Source: Pseudomonadales bacterium
GTDB lineage: Bacteria > Pseudomonadota > Gammaproteobacteria > Pseudomonadales > Pseudohongiellaceae
Assembly (NCBI GenBank): GCA_023257655.1
Contig: JALRBQ010000092.1
Span: 1 to 64,000, forward strand
Length of the DNA: 64,000 nt
Direction: 5' to 3'
Each line of letters starts with the position of its first letter. Within the stretch, counting starts at the first letter, position 1. Position numbers and translations under genes: made by a program. Below are positions 44,749-53,748 of this stretch, in pieces. Under the pieces are notes generated by a model. It made no database searches, was not told where the DNA came from, and saw only the letters and a list, made by a program, of their open reading frames with translations.

Positions 44749-45021
44749 ATGGACTGGAAAATATTTTTGACGATTTTTGCCTCTGTCTTCATCGCCGAAT
44801 TAGGGGACAAGACACAATTGGCCACCATGTTATTCGCTGCCGACAAGGAAGTAAGCAAAACGACGGTGTTTCTCGCGGCTTCCGCCGCACTGATTGTGGC
44901 CTCTGCCATGGGTGTGCTGGCAGGCAGCCTGCTCTCTGAAACCATTAATGAGAAGGTGCTGCATTATATCGCGGGTGTCGGTTTTCTGTTGATTGGCTCA
45001 TACACCATTTATACCGCCTAG
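44749..45021 (+). CDS. Single-module GDT1/TMEM165 (UPF0016) family cation transporter
   Basis: The 90-residue, three-helix membrane protein contains the family signature ELGDKTQLATM in its first helix. GDT1 proteins exchange Mn2+ or Ca2+; most have two such modules in one chain. Single-module forms like this are expected to work as homo- or heterodimers. No second module gene is adjacent, so a homodimer is the simplest assumption. Confidence 0.85.
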   Translation: MDWKIFLTIFASVFIAELGDKTQLATMLFAADKEVSKTTVFLAASAALIVASAMGVLAGSLLSETINEKVLHYIAGVGFLLIGSYTIYTA

Positions 45022-45277
45022 ATTACTACTGGCTGAATTTATATCGTCTCGATGTAATTCGACCGGGTGTAGATCGACCAGCTGTGAAGCAGCAGTCGCG
45101 CAGCATCATTGCAGGTCGCAGTCGCTTCCCGCGCGTCTCCCCATAGATAAACTGTTAAAGCCAGTCATCTGGCAGGTAGCCCGTTCGACCCGAGGCTGGT
45201 GCGATATCCCAAAGAAAATACCCTGGCCAGGGCATTCGCTATCGTGCCAGGCGCAGGCCCAGCTAAGCACGTGATCA

Positions 45278-45307
45278 TTTACATCTTTCAAGTATTTGCG
45301 CTAGATT
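45278..45307 (+). promoter_or_regulatory. Probable promoter of the GST gene
   Basis: TTTACA at 45278-45283 and TAGATT at 45302-45307 are 18 bases apart. The start of transcription would fall near 45314, which supports ATG 45344 rather than an ATG at 45308-45313 as the translation start. The rest of 45022-45343 (about 320 bases after the GDT1-like gene) contains no gene; a palindrome CCCTGGCCAGGG lies near 45222. Confidence 0.5.
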
Positions 45308-45343
45308 GTGATGCATCTGAAGTCGCCCTCAGAGTCGACCCAC

Positions 45344-46096
45344 ATGCCGACCGTAACAATCAGAGTCATTGGATCCTATCTGTCACCTTACGTGCGCAAG
45401 GTGCTCGCCTGTCTCGAAATCAAAGGCATCGCCTATGAGATCGATCCTATTGTGCCATTCTTTGGTAACGATGAATTTGCCAGACTCAGCCCTCTACGAC
45501 GCATACCCGTTCTGATCGATGGCGGAACCGCGCTGTCGGACTCCACGGTAATCTGTGAATACCTGAATGAAAAATACCCGCAGATTTCCCTGCTTCCCGA
45601 GAGTCCGGAAGCGCGTTCACGGGCACGTTGGTTCGAGGAATACGCCGATTCCCGACTGGGTGAGGTGTTTGTCTGGCACTTCTTCAATCAACTGGTTATC
45701 AAGAAATTTGTCTGGGGCGCCGCGCCCGACCACACTGTACTCGAGAAAGCCCAGCGCGAGGAAATCCCCCAGATTCTCGATTATCTGGAGGGCGTCTTGC
45801 CCGAAGTCGGCTTTCTGTTCGCGTCACTCTCAATCGCCGACATCGCACTCGCCTCATTTTTCCGCAACGCGGCCTTCGTTCGGTTCGAGGTTGATGCCAC
45901 ACGTTGGCCGCGTACTGCCGGCTACGTGTCGAGGGTGTTGGCAACCGATGGCTTCATGCGAATACGTCAGTACGAAGAACTCTGCATTCGTACAGCGCTG
46001 CCTGAACATCGTTCCGCTCTGCTGGCCGCCGGGGCACCCATTGCAGGGACCACACTGGGAACGGACACACCCCGTCCCGGATTCTTTACTGTGTAA
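45344..46096 (+). CDS. Glutathione S-transferase family protein
   Basis: The protein of about 250 residues has an N-terminal thioredoxin-like domain with the active-site block VIGSYLSPYVRKVLACLEIKG (Ser type), cis-Pro in RRIPVLIDGG, and the glutathione-binding ALSDSTVICEYL. An all-helical C-terminal domain with SIADIALASFFRN follows. A longer start at 45308 is disfavoured by the promoter position. The tail beyond residue 215 is longer than in most GSTs. The detoxification substrate is unknown. Confidence 0.88.
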   Translation: MPTVTIRVIGSYLSPYVRKVLACLEIKGIAYEIDPIVPFFGNDEFARLSPLRRIPVLIDGGTALSDSTVICEYLNEKYPQISLLPESPEARSRARWFEEYADSRLGEVFVWHFFNQLVIKKFVWGAAPDHTVLEKAQREEIPQILDYLEGVLPEVGFLFASLSIADIALASFFRNAAFVRFEVDATRWPRTAGYVSRVLATDGFMRIRQYEELCIRTALPEHRSALLAAGAPIAGTTLGTDTPRPGFFTV

Positions 46097-46216
46097 ATAA
46101 TGTTCGCAGTGTCGCGATAGACACTTTCTGCCCAGCGTGCTCTCGAGGAAACCATGACAGCATCCGTTAATGTACGATTTTCTGGCGCCCTACCGGCGCC
46201 CTGTTGAGCGTGTGCG

Positions 46217-47944
46217 TTGAGTACTGATCACCTGCTGGTCACCCTGCTGAGCTGTATCTTCTTCATGGGTCTCGTCGCCTGGTTTTCCTATCGACAGTCC
46301 CGGGGCGAAACCAGCACAGGCGAGGGTTATTTCCTCGCCGGTCGCGGGCTCGGCGCGGTATTCATTGCCGGTTCACTGTTGCTGACAAACCTTTCGGCTG
46401 AACAGCTTATTGGTCTGAATGGCTCGGCATATGGTTATAACCTCTCCAGTATGGCCTGGGAGGTGACCGCGGCGGTTGCGACAGTGTGCATGGCGTTCGT
46501 CTTTCTGCCACGCTACCTGGCTGGCGCGTTTTCCACACTGCCCCAGTTTCTCAATGATCGTTATGACGATGGAGTCAGGCGACTGACCGTCATTCTTTTC
46601 ATGCTTGGATATGGTCTGGTTACCATACCAGGTGTGTTGTACTCCGGTTCAATTGCCGTACTGCAACTTTTTGATGTCCCCAATCTGTTGGACCTCAGCT
46701 ACAGCCAGAGTCTGGTTCTGACAATTATTACAATTGGTTGTATCGGTTCTGTGTATGCGATCTTCGGGGGTCTCAAGGCGGTCGCCGTCTCCGATACCAT
46801 CAACGGACTGGGTTTGCTGATCGTCGGGGTTGCAGTGCCCTTGCTGGGTCTGTCACAACTCGGCGACGGCAGTATCGGTACGGGACTCAGGATCATCGGT
46901 ACCACGCATACAGAAAAACTGAATGCCATCGGTGGTGATGCCGACCCTACTCCTTTCGCGACCCTGTTCACGGGCATGGTGTTGGCGAATCTGTTCTATT
47001 GGTGTACGAACCAGTACGTGATTCAACGCACGCTCGCCGCTCGCGATCTGGCCCAGGGTCAGAAAGGCGTATTGCTCTCGGGATTCTTCAAGGTGCTTGT
47101 CCCCTTCCTGATGATGATACCGGGCATCATCGCCTACCATCTCTACGGTCCAGGTCTGGCAAGCATTGATCTCGCCTACCCGCGACTGATACGCGATGTG
47201 CTCCCTGTTTATGCCACCGGCTTCTTCCTGGCTGTATTGCTGGGCGCGGTATTCAGTTCCTTCAACTCACTGATCAACAGCGCGGCCACCCTGTTTTGTC
47301 TCGATGTATACCAGCCGCTTTTACGGCGAACGGTGAGTGACGCACACATGGTACGCGTGGCAAAGTTTGCCAGTGTCGCCATCGCATTATTCTCCTTTGT
47401 CGTCGCCCCTCTGCTGCAGTTTGCGCCCGAGGGCTTGTGGCAAATCATTCGCATCTTTACCGGTTTCTATAATATTCCGGTCATTGCGATCGTGTTGATC
47501 GGTCTGTTCACGCACCACGTACCTGCTCTGGGTGCAAAGATCGCAGTTGGCTTTCATGTAATTGCCTACGGTCTGTTACAGTTCGGTTTGCGGGAATTCA
47601 TCGACATTCACTTTTTGCATCTGTACGCTATTCTGTTCGTAATCGAGGTGGGGATTATGCTGGTTGTTGGCAGAATTCGACCTCGACAGGAAGCCTGGAG
47701 CTACCATCGAAAAGAAAAAGTAGACCTGACCCCGTGGAAACATGCGGCCCCTTGTGCAGTCAGCCTCCTGTCCTGCGTAGTCGCGGTCTACCTGCTATTC
47801 TCACCGGTGGGGCTGGTCGGCGGATTAAGCAAGGCTTTCTGGCCGCTCATTGGTCTGCTCATTACCGGTAATGTGCTGGGCTGGCTCTGGTCAGCGCGGC
47901 AACCGGGAGTCAATTCACCAGTGCAGGGAAACCCCGGAGAGTAA
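46217..47944 (+). CDS. Sodium:solute symporter (SSS family, SglT-like)
   Basis: The 575-residue polytopic membrane protein has 13-14 hydrophobic segments. It shows SSS blocks GYFLAGRGLGAVFIAGSLL and LSAEQLIGLNGSAYGYNL near the N-terminus, with VFSSFNSLINSAATLFCLDVY in the Na2-site helix. This group transports sugars, polyols, myo-inositol or similar solutes with Na+. Its start TTG 46217 has only weak support. It leads a four-gene block in which the next gene starts 4 bases after its stop, so its solute is probably the substrate of the enzymes that follow. Confidence 0.93.
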   Translation: MSTDHLLVTLLSCIFFMGLVAWFSYRQSRGETSTGEGYFLAGRGLGAVFIAGSLLLTNLSAEQLIGLNGSAYGYNLSSMAWEVTAAVATVCMAFVFLPRYLAGAFSTLPQFLNDRYDDGVRRLTVILFMLGYGLVTIPGVLYSGSIAVLQLFDVPNLLDLSYSQSLVLTIITIGCIGSVYAIFGGLKAVAVSDTINGLGLLIVGVAVPLLGLSQLGDGSIGTGLRIIGTTHTEKLNAIGGDADPTPFATLFTGMVLANLFYWCTNQYVIQRTLAARDLAQGQKGVLLSGFFKVLVPFLMMIPGIIAYHLYGPGLASIDLAYPRLIRDVLPVYATGFFLAVLLGAVFSSFNSLINSAATLFCLDVYQPLLRRTVSDAHMVRVAKFASVAIALFSFVVAPLLQFAPEGLWQIIRIFTGFYNIPVIAIVLIGLFTHHVPALGAKIAVGFHVIAYGLLQFGLREFIDIHFLHLYAILFVIEVGIMLVVGRIRPRQEAWSYHRKEKVDLTPWKHAAPCAVSLLSCVVAVYLLFSPVGLVGGLSKAFWPLIGLLITGNVLGWLWSARQPGVNSPVQGNPGE

Positions 47945-47947
47945 GGC

Positions 47948-49165
47948 ATGTCAGCCGTTCCTTTTTATTCTGAATCTGCGGCCGCCCGACGGGCTCGGGT
48001 CGAGGCCATGGCACTGCCCGGACCGAACCCGCAGTTCGGGCTCGCCATCATCGGCGCTGGCATGATCGGGCGTGAACACCTGCGCGTCGCGACGCTGCTA
48101 GGCCGGGCCCGGGTCATCGGTTTGTATGACACCGAGCCGACCAGTGTTCAGCGCAGTCTCGCTGACTTTGCCACCTATGCTCCGACTAGCCTCGCTCCGC
48201 CGCGCGTCTATGCCAGTCTCGAGGAGATCTGTGCTGACCCTGCAGTGGACGGCATTTTCGTCTGTACTCCGAATTTCACGCATCACGATCTTGCAGTTCA
48301 ACTGCTTCCCTGCGGCAAGCCCCTGTTTGTCGAGAAACCCATGGCAACCACGCTGGCAGACGCCGCCCATCTGCTGGAGCTCGCCGCCAGTAACACCGGC
48401 TTCCTGCAGCTAGGCATGCAGTACCGCTTCAAGGCTCAGTATGTCGAGGCTTTTAAGGCTGCGCGCGAAGGTGCACTCGGCAACATCAAGACCATCAGCA
48501 TGAGCGAGTACCGCCCTCCGTTCCTTGACAAGGTCGGTCAGTGGAACAAGTTTAATCGCTTCTCAGGCGGCACATTGGTGGAAAAATGTTGCCATTATTT
48601 CGACCTGATCAATCTCATGGCACAATCCGAACCCCATCGTGTCTATGCCACTGGTGGCCAGGCGGTCAATTTTCGGGATTTCGAGCAGGATGGCGAACGT
48701 TCCGACATCGATGACCACGCCTTCGTCATCATCGACTACGCCAACGGCGTACGAGCCAGCTTTACACTGAACATGTTTGCCCAGGAGCTCTACGAGGAAA
48801 TGATCGTTACTGGCGAACACGGCAGGCTGCTTGCCACCGAGCACTCCACCTTCAAGCGCGAGGAGGCCTCACGTGCGACGATCCAGGTGGAGGTAACCGG
48901 ACACCCCTATTACCAACCCTCTGTGGTGACCTACCCTGCTGTGATTGAGCGCAGCGGTCATCACGGTGCCACATTCTTTGAACACGAGGCGTTTATCGAC
49001 CGACTTGAAGGCAAGGCAACAGACGCGGCGACACCCTTGCAGGGATTATGGGCTATCATCGTCGCCAGCGCCGCCCAGGCATCCATCGCCGGTGGCGAAC
49101 CCGTCTCCATTCCGGATTTTTTGATCGCTAACAGGCTGCATCGCGCCACCAAGGAAACCGCATGA
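47948..49165 (+). CDS. Gfo/Idh/MocA-family NAD(P)-dependent oxidoreductase
   Basis: The 405-residue enzyme begins with about 30 extra residues, then the Rossmann motif LAIIGAGMIGREHLRVA. The catalytic Lys lies in the conserved FVEKPMATTL. The C-terminal alpha/beta domain has SGGTLVEKCCHYFDLINLM, whose His is the usual second catalytic residue. Members oxidise sugars, inositols and related alcohols. It overlaps the next gene by four bases (ATGA). Confidence 0.93.
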   Translation: MSAVPFYSESAAARRARVEAMALPGPNPQFGLAIIGAGMIGREHLRVATLLGRARVIGLYDTEPTSVQRSLADFATYAPTSLAPPRVYASLEEICADPAVDGIFVCTPNFTHHDLAVQLLPCGKPLFVEKPMATTLADAAHLLELAASNTGFLQLGMQYRFKAQYVEAFKAAREGALGNIKTISMSEYRPPFLDKVGQWNKFNRFSGGTLVEKCCHYFDLINLMAQSEPHRVYATGGQAVNFRDFEQDGERSDIDDHAFVIIDYANGVRASFTLNMFAQELYEEMIVTGEHGRLLATEHSTFKREEASRATIQVEVTGHPYYQPSVVTYPAVIERSGHHGATFFEHEAFIDRLEGKATDAATPLQGLWAIIVASAAQASIAGGEPVSIPDFLIANRLHRATKETA

Positions 49166-50145
49166 CACAGCAAACCTCACTTCCGCTCGCAGCCGGGCAA
49201 CTGCCGACAGTCGGGCTGGGTCTCTGGAAGATCGATCGGGCACAGACGGCGGCTACCGTCGTCGACGCCATCGCCACTGGCTATCGCCATCTGGACAGCG
49301 CTGCCGATTATGGCAATGAGGCAGAAGCGGGTGCCGGCATTCGTCAGGCCCTGGAACGGGGACTCTGTCGCCGCGAGGAGTTGTGGGTTACCTCGAAGCT
49401 GTGGAATACCTTTCACCGTCCTGAACATGTCCGTGCCGCCTGTGAAAAATCCCTGGCTGATCTGGGTCTGGACTATCTTGATCTGTATCTGATCCATTTT
49501 CCCATCGCACTGAAGTACGTGGATTTTGCCACGCGCTACCCGCCGGAATGGTTCCATGATCCGGATGCGGACCACCCCGCGATGCAGATCGATCCGGTAC
49601 CGTTGCACGTAACCTGGGCAGCAATGGAAACGCTTGTCGATGCCGATCTCGTGCGTAACATCGGCGTCTGCAATTACAGCAGTGCACTCTTGCATGACCT
49701 TATGGCCTACAGCCGCATCAAGCCGTCGATGTTGCAGATCGAGTCGCATCCCTATCTCACCCAGGAACGTCTGCTACGACTGGCCGCGAATTACAACTTG
49801 CCCGTAACGGCTTTCTCTCCTCTGGGCGCCTTGTCTTATGTGCCATTGAATATGGCAGAAACGAGTGAATCCGTGCTCGAACAAAACGTTGTCAAACAGG
49901 CGGCTGTCCGCACCGGACGCACACCGGCTCAGGTGGTTTTGCGCTGGGGCATTCAACGCGGCACCGCGATTATTCCGAAGACCAGCAAGCCCGAGCGTCT
50001 ACGCGAGAATCTTGCACTATTCGATTTCTCACTGACCGAGGCGGAGATGCAGGCGATCTCGGCACTGAACAGCAATCGTCGATACAATGACCCGGCCGTG
50101 TTCTGCGAGCTTGCCTTCAACACGTTCTATCCTATCTACGACTGA
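49162..50145 (+). CDS. Aldo/keto reductase, xylose-reductase-like (AKR2 type)
   Basis: The 327-residue enzyme has the catalytic tetrad in GYRHLDSAADYGNE (Asp and Tyr), WVTSKLW (Lys) and YLIHFPIALKYV (His). The stretch after the His, through TRYPPEW, is the insertion typical of aldose/xylose reductases. The NADP-site block IIPKTSKPERLREN is at the C-terminus. Overlap with the preceding dehydrogenase gene implies co-translation, and together they could interconvert a sugar, its polyol and a keto form. Confidence 0.92.
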   Translation: MTQQTSLPLAAGQLPTVGLGLWKIDRAQTAATVVDAIATGYRHLDSAADYGNEAEAGAGIRQALERGLCRREELWVTSKLWNTFHRPEHVRAACEKSLADLGLDYLDLYLIHFPIALKYVDFATRYPPEWFHDPDADHPAMQIDPVPLHVTWAAMETLVDADLVRNIGVCNYSSALLHDLMAYSRIKPSMLQIESHPYLTQERLLRLAANYNLPVTAFSPLGALSYVPLNMAETSESVLEQNVVKQAAVRTGRTPAQVVLRWGIQRGTAIIPKTSKPERLRENLALFDFSLTEAEMQAISALNSNRRYNDPAVFCELAFNTFYPIYD

Positions 50146-50156
50146 TACTGGTAACC

Positions 50157-51134
50157 ATGACGCACACCGATTTTCGACAGGTAGCACTCGCCTCGCAGAA
50201 ACAGTTCGATACCGTGTTCCCGGTGGTGCTGGAGCCCGGCTCTGCAACTCCGGATCTCGCCAGCACCGTCGAGCGGATTCGCCACAACCGTGAGTATTTA
50301 CTGGATTTGCTGGGAATCCATGGCGCGGTCCTGCTCCGCAATTTCCCGATCAGCTCCGATAAAGATTTCGATGCGGTCGTTAAAGCTTTTGAGTTGGCGA
50401 ATTTTACGTATGCCGAGTCGCTATCAAACGCGGTGCGCAAGAACCGAACTGAGCGGGTGTTTACGGCGAATGAGGCCCCACCTGAAGTCGAGATTTTTCT
50501 GCATCACGAGATGGCGCAGACACCAATCTACCCATCCCGATTGTTGTTCTTTTGTGAGCAAGCCGCCGATTCCGGCGGCGCGACTCCGCTTTGCCGATCC
50601 GATGTGCTGCTGTCACGACTGGATGCCGCGCTGCCCGAATTTACCGCGGCCTGTCGTCGGTTAGGTGCCCGGTACACAAATGTGATGCCGGCCGCTGCGG
50701 ACATTGCCTCAGGCCAGGGTCGCAGTTGGCAAGACACCCTCAGTGTGGAGACTGCCGCAGATGCCGAAGCCAGGCTACGTGCACTCGGGTACAGCTTTGA
50801 ATGGCTGCGCGACGGCAGTCTGCGTGTGACCACTGCCACCCTGCCCGTGGTTCGCACACTCGCCGATGGTCGCGAGGTATTTTTCAATCAATTGATCGCT
50901 GCCTTCTGCGGCTGGCAGGATGCCCGCAACGTGGCCCGTAAATCCATCACCTTTGGCGATGGCTCAGAGATACCAGTGGCAGCTATGGAACAGGTAGTGC
51001 GCCTCAGTCAGGAGCTGGTCTTCGACACTCCCTGGCAAACGGGTGACGTGGCACTGGTAGACAATTTCCTGGTCATGCACGGGCGACGTCCATTTCAGGG
51101 TACGCGCCGAGTACTCGCCTCACTGGCGAAGTAA
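50157..51134 (+). CDS. TauD/TfdA-like Fe(II)/2-oxoglutarate-dependent oxygenase
   Basis: The 325-residue protein belongs to the clavaminate-synthase-like/TauD superfamily. The first metal ligands are in FLHHEMAQTPIYPSRLLFFC, an H-x-E variant of the common H-x-D. The distal His and the 2-oxoglutarate Arg are in NFLVMHGRRPFQGTRRVL. It follows the AKR gene by 11 bases and ends the cluster. It may hydroxylate or demethylate the transported compound to make it available to the dehydrogenases. The substrate is unknown. Confidence 0.9.
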   Translation: MTHTDFRQVALASQKQFDTVFPVVLEPGSATPDLASTVERIRHNREYLLDLLGIHGAVLLRNFPISSDKDFDAVVKAFELANFTYAESLSNAVRKNRTERVFTANEAPPEVEIFLHHEMAQTPIYPSRLLFFCEQAADSGGATPLCRSDVLLSRLDAALPEFTAACRRLGARYTNVMPAAADIASGQGRSWQDTLSVETAADAEARLRALGYSFEWLRDGSLRVTTATLPVVRTLADGREVFFNQLIAAFCGWQDARNVARKSITFGDGSEIPVAAMEQVVRLSQELVFDTPWQTGDVALVDNFLVMHGRRPFQGTRRVLASLAK

Positions 51135-51494
51135 TCCGCTTCCGCCGACCTGCCCTTCCCAATCATCGGCCATGGCACAGCACCTGCCAGGCTTTCTGGT
51201 ATTGCAGGGAGTCTATGGGTCGACCCCTGAACTACCTGAACTCTGGCGTGCGCGAGAGGCAACAGTGCCTGCTTTCGATTTACACGCCTGTGGGTTCATC
51301 TCCTGAGCTTATCTCGCCACTCACCCGAGCTTAAGGGCTTGAGCTGGCTCAATTTTTTTGTCTGCGCAAGAATAAACTGATATAAGTTCAAACTGACCGG
51401 CCCCTCCCAGCATAAACTAGCCGTACCTCGGAGTGACCTGATCTGCACCAGCCAGCTTCTATCAGGCCGGGGTGCATTTGGTGACCAGAAGGTT
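51135..51494. other. 360-base intergenic region with a weak terminator
   Basis: No gene was seen. TTGAGC-TG-GCTCAA at 51339-51352 followed by a T run to 51359 is a short terminator-like element for the upstream four-gene cluster. The two-base loop forces fraying, so it is weak. The promoter of the PAS-kinase gene should lie between 51360 and 51480. Confidence 0.45.
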
Positions 51495-52676
51495 ATGGAA
51501 AATTATAAAAAGTTCTTCGATCTCTCCCTCGACATCATGTGCATAGCCACCCCTGACGGAAGATTGGAAAGAGTCAATGGCGTCTTCACCGAATGTCTTG
51601 GATACCCGCACGACGACTTGTTGTCGATGCGATACTTCGACCTGATTCACCCCGATGATTTAAAGGCAAGCGAGAGGGAACTTACCGATCTTGGGTCCGG
51701 GCATTTGACCAAGAACTTCGAAAACCGATGTCGGCACGCCGATCGCAGCTACCGGATCATTTCATGGTCGGCTTCCGCTGATTCAGAAAGCAATCTCATC
51801 TTTGCCATGGGTCGCGAGATAACCAATCAGGTTGTTGAACAGGATCGGCTTGGTCAGATCGAAACCGCCCTGATTGCCGACAAGATAATCTCCGAAACTG
51901 ACAGGAGGGGTGACATCATTTTCCTTAATGACGAATCTTGCAGGCTTAGCGGCTATAGCAGAGAAGAACTGCTAGGAAAGAATCATCGTCTGCTTAACTC
52001 TGCCTATCATCCAAAACAATTTTTTGATGATCTCTGGCAAAAAGTTTCCGCGGGAGAAGTATGGTCTGGTCTGATACGAAACCAGAAAAAGAATGGAGAT
52101 TATTTCTATCTACAGACCCTGATTATCCCGATGTTCGACATGATGGGTACGATTTCTTCCTACCTAAGCGTTTGCCAGGATCAGACCAACAGTGTGATGC
52201 ATGAGGGTGCATTCACCCGGACACTTGAGATTCTGAATGAAACGAGTGCTATAGCCAAAGTAGGTGGTTGGGAACTGGATGTGGCAAGCGGCGAACTCAC
52301 CTGGACTGACGAGACATTCAAGATTCTCGAAGTTGAAAAACAGCATGGCCAGAAGCCAATGCTGCCCGAAGGATTACAGTTGTTTATCCCTGAGCACATT
52401 CCTCTCGTTGAAGAAGCCGTCAATCGTGCGATGACTACGGGGGAGCCCTATGCGCTGGAGGTTCAGGCAAGGACTGCCAAAGGCAATGTCTTGTGGGTCT
52501 ATACCAACGGGAAGGCAAACTACGCTGACGGGAAGATCGTGTCATTATCCGGCACGATTCAGGACATTCAGGCGCGAAAAACCGCAGAAATCAAATACGA
52601 GGAAGAACGTCAGAAGAGCCTGCATGCAGCAAAAAATGGTATCTCTCGGAGAGCTTGCAGCAAGCATGGCGCATGA
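51495..52676 (+). CDS. PAS-domain sensor half of a histidine kinase, broken by a frameshift
   Basis: The frame encodes about 390 residues with three PAS-type domains. The first starts FDLSLDIMCIATPDGRLERVN, the second has IIFLNDESCRLSGYSREELLGKNHRLLN, and the third has LNETSAIAKVGGWELDVASGELTWTDE followed by a PAC-like GTIQDIQARK. A short coiled helix (KYEEERQKSLHAAK) should lead into the kinase dimerisation helix. At the A6 run 52631-52636 the reading frame changes and the protein ends after 13 out-of-frame residues at TGA 52674-52676. The kinase core continues in the +1 frame. There is no membrane segment, so the sensor would be cytoplasmic. Confidence 0.75.
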   Translation: MENYKKFFDLSLDIMCIATPDGRLERVNGVFTECLGYPHDDLLSMRYFDLIHPDDLKASERELTDLGSGHLTKNFENRCRHADRSYRIISWSASADSESNLIFAMGREITNQVVEQDRLGQIETALIADKIISETDRRGDIIFLNDESCRLSGYSREELLGKNHRLLNSAYHPKQFFDDLWQKVSAGEVWSGLIRNQKKNGDYFYLQTLIIPMFDMMGTISSYLSVCQDQTNSVMHEGAFTRTLEILNETSAIAKVGGWELDVASGELTWTDETFKILEVEKQHGQKPMLPEGLQLFIPEHIPLVEEAVNRAMTTGEPYALEVQARTAKGNVLWVYTNGKANYADGKIVSLSGTIQDIQARKTAEIKYEEERQKSLHAAKNGISRRACSKHGA

Positions 52677-53295
52677 TATCAATAACCCTCTTGGGGTGAT
52701 TCTTGGCTATGCAGATCTGCTTATCCAGACCAATGCTGTTGCACCTTCACATGTGAAGAAGGTCGAGTCGATAAAGAAAGCAAGTGCTCGCATTCAGCAC
52801 ATCGTGCAAAGCCTGCGGAAGTACTCCAGGACAGACTCCGAGAAAAAGTTTGAAAACTGTAATCTGCAGTTGGTGATTGAAGAAGCCATTGAGTTGGCGC
52901 GTCCACGTCTGAAGAACGAGTCAGTTGAAGTGCGTTTGCAAAATTCGGTTATTGGCGAGATTTTCTGCAATCATATCGAGATTGAACAAGTGCTGTTAAA
53001 CCTCATCAATAATTCAATCGATGCAGTCAGCCGACTCGATGACAAGTGGATCGCTATCGAAACCATCGCGGAACCGGATAAATATTGCGTTTCAATTACC
53101 GATTCCGGACTGGGGATTGCCAGTGAACTACAATACAGAATCTTCGAAACCTTTTTCACCACTAAGACGGCCGACAGGGGTACCGGTCTCGGCCTGTCAA
53201 TTATTGTTGGGATTCTGGAAGAGCACGATGCGCAGATTGATTACCTGCTCAACAACGGCCATACCTGTTTCAAGCTAAGCTTTAACAAGGCGTAA
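52624..53295 (+). CDS. Histidine kinase core (HisKA-HATPase), second part of the frameshifted gene
   Basis: In the +1 frame after the A6 run the sequence continues MVSLGELAASMAHDINNPLG with the phospho-acceptor His in the H-box. It then has the N-box LLNLINNSIDAV, G1 DSGLGI, F-box FETFFTTK and G2 GTGLGLS. All catalytic motifs are present up to TAA 53293-53295. Removing one A at 52631-52636 would give one continuous kinase of about 600 residues. If the shift is real, ATG 52624 or 52636 could restart translation and make a soluble kinase core. The receiver gene begins 4 bases after its stop. Confidence 0.8.
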   Translation: MQQKMVSLGELAASMAHDINNPLGVILGYADLLIQTNAVAPSHVKKVESIKKASARIQHIVQSLRKYSRTDSEKKFENCNLQLVIEEAIELARPRLKNESVEVRLQNSVIGEIFCNHIEIEQVLLNLINNSIDAVSRLDDKWIAIETIAEPDKYCVSITDSGLGIASELQYRIFETFFTTKTADRGTGLGLSIIVGILEEHDAQIDYLLNNGHTCFKLSFNKA

Positions 53296-53299
53296 TTTG

Positions 53300-53650
53300 A
53301 TGACGGAGAAATTCGAAATCTACTACCTGGACGATGAGCAAGATCTCTGTGACATCGTGGAAGAGTACGGTGAAATTGCCAACATTGCTGTTTCGACATT
53401 CACCAATCATGAGAATGCAATTGCGGCTTGTGCAGACACAGAACCGGATATCCTGTTTATTGACTATCGATTACAGGGAATCACTGGAGACAAAGTTGCA
53501 CAGCGAATTTCCGATGCGGTTACCAAGGTTCTCGTTACTGTGGAGTTACAGCCCCCGACGCTGGCCGGGTTTTCGTCTGTGCTGGCGAAGCCATTCGACC
53601 TTAAAGACTTCCTTGAGATTATTACCAAATACCGCGAGGCGAAATTCTAG
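53300..53650 (+). CDS. Single-domain response regulator (receiver only)
   Basis: The 116-residue protein is a stand-alone receiver domain. The acidic pocket is Asp11-Asp12 in YYLDDEQ, the phospho-acceptor is Asp55 in LFIDYRLQG, and the switch Thr80 and Lys97 are in VLVTVE and LAKPF. It has no output domain, so it should act by protein contact or as a phosphate relay for the kinase upstream. Confidence 0.88.
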   Translation: MTEKFEIYYLDDEQDLCDIVEEYGEIANIAVSTFTNHENAIAACADTEPDILFIDYRLQGITGDKVAQRISDAVTKVLVTVELQPPTLAGFSSVLAKPFDLKDFLEIITKYREAKF

Positions 53651-53748
53651 AGCAACAAGCGCAATCGTAATTTTTTGAGTCTTCTACCAGCAACCGTCTC
53701 ACGCCGTTTTGGATATCATGCTCCGTGTTGCGCTCGCAATTACCTTAC

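Noticed and set aside
45222-45233. CCCTGGCCAGGG palindrome as a regulator site
   Set aside because: It is a single isolated palindrome with no known match, far from the GST promoter elements; there is no basis for a claim.
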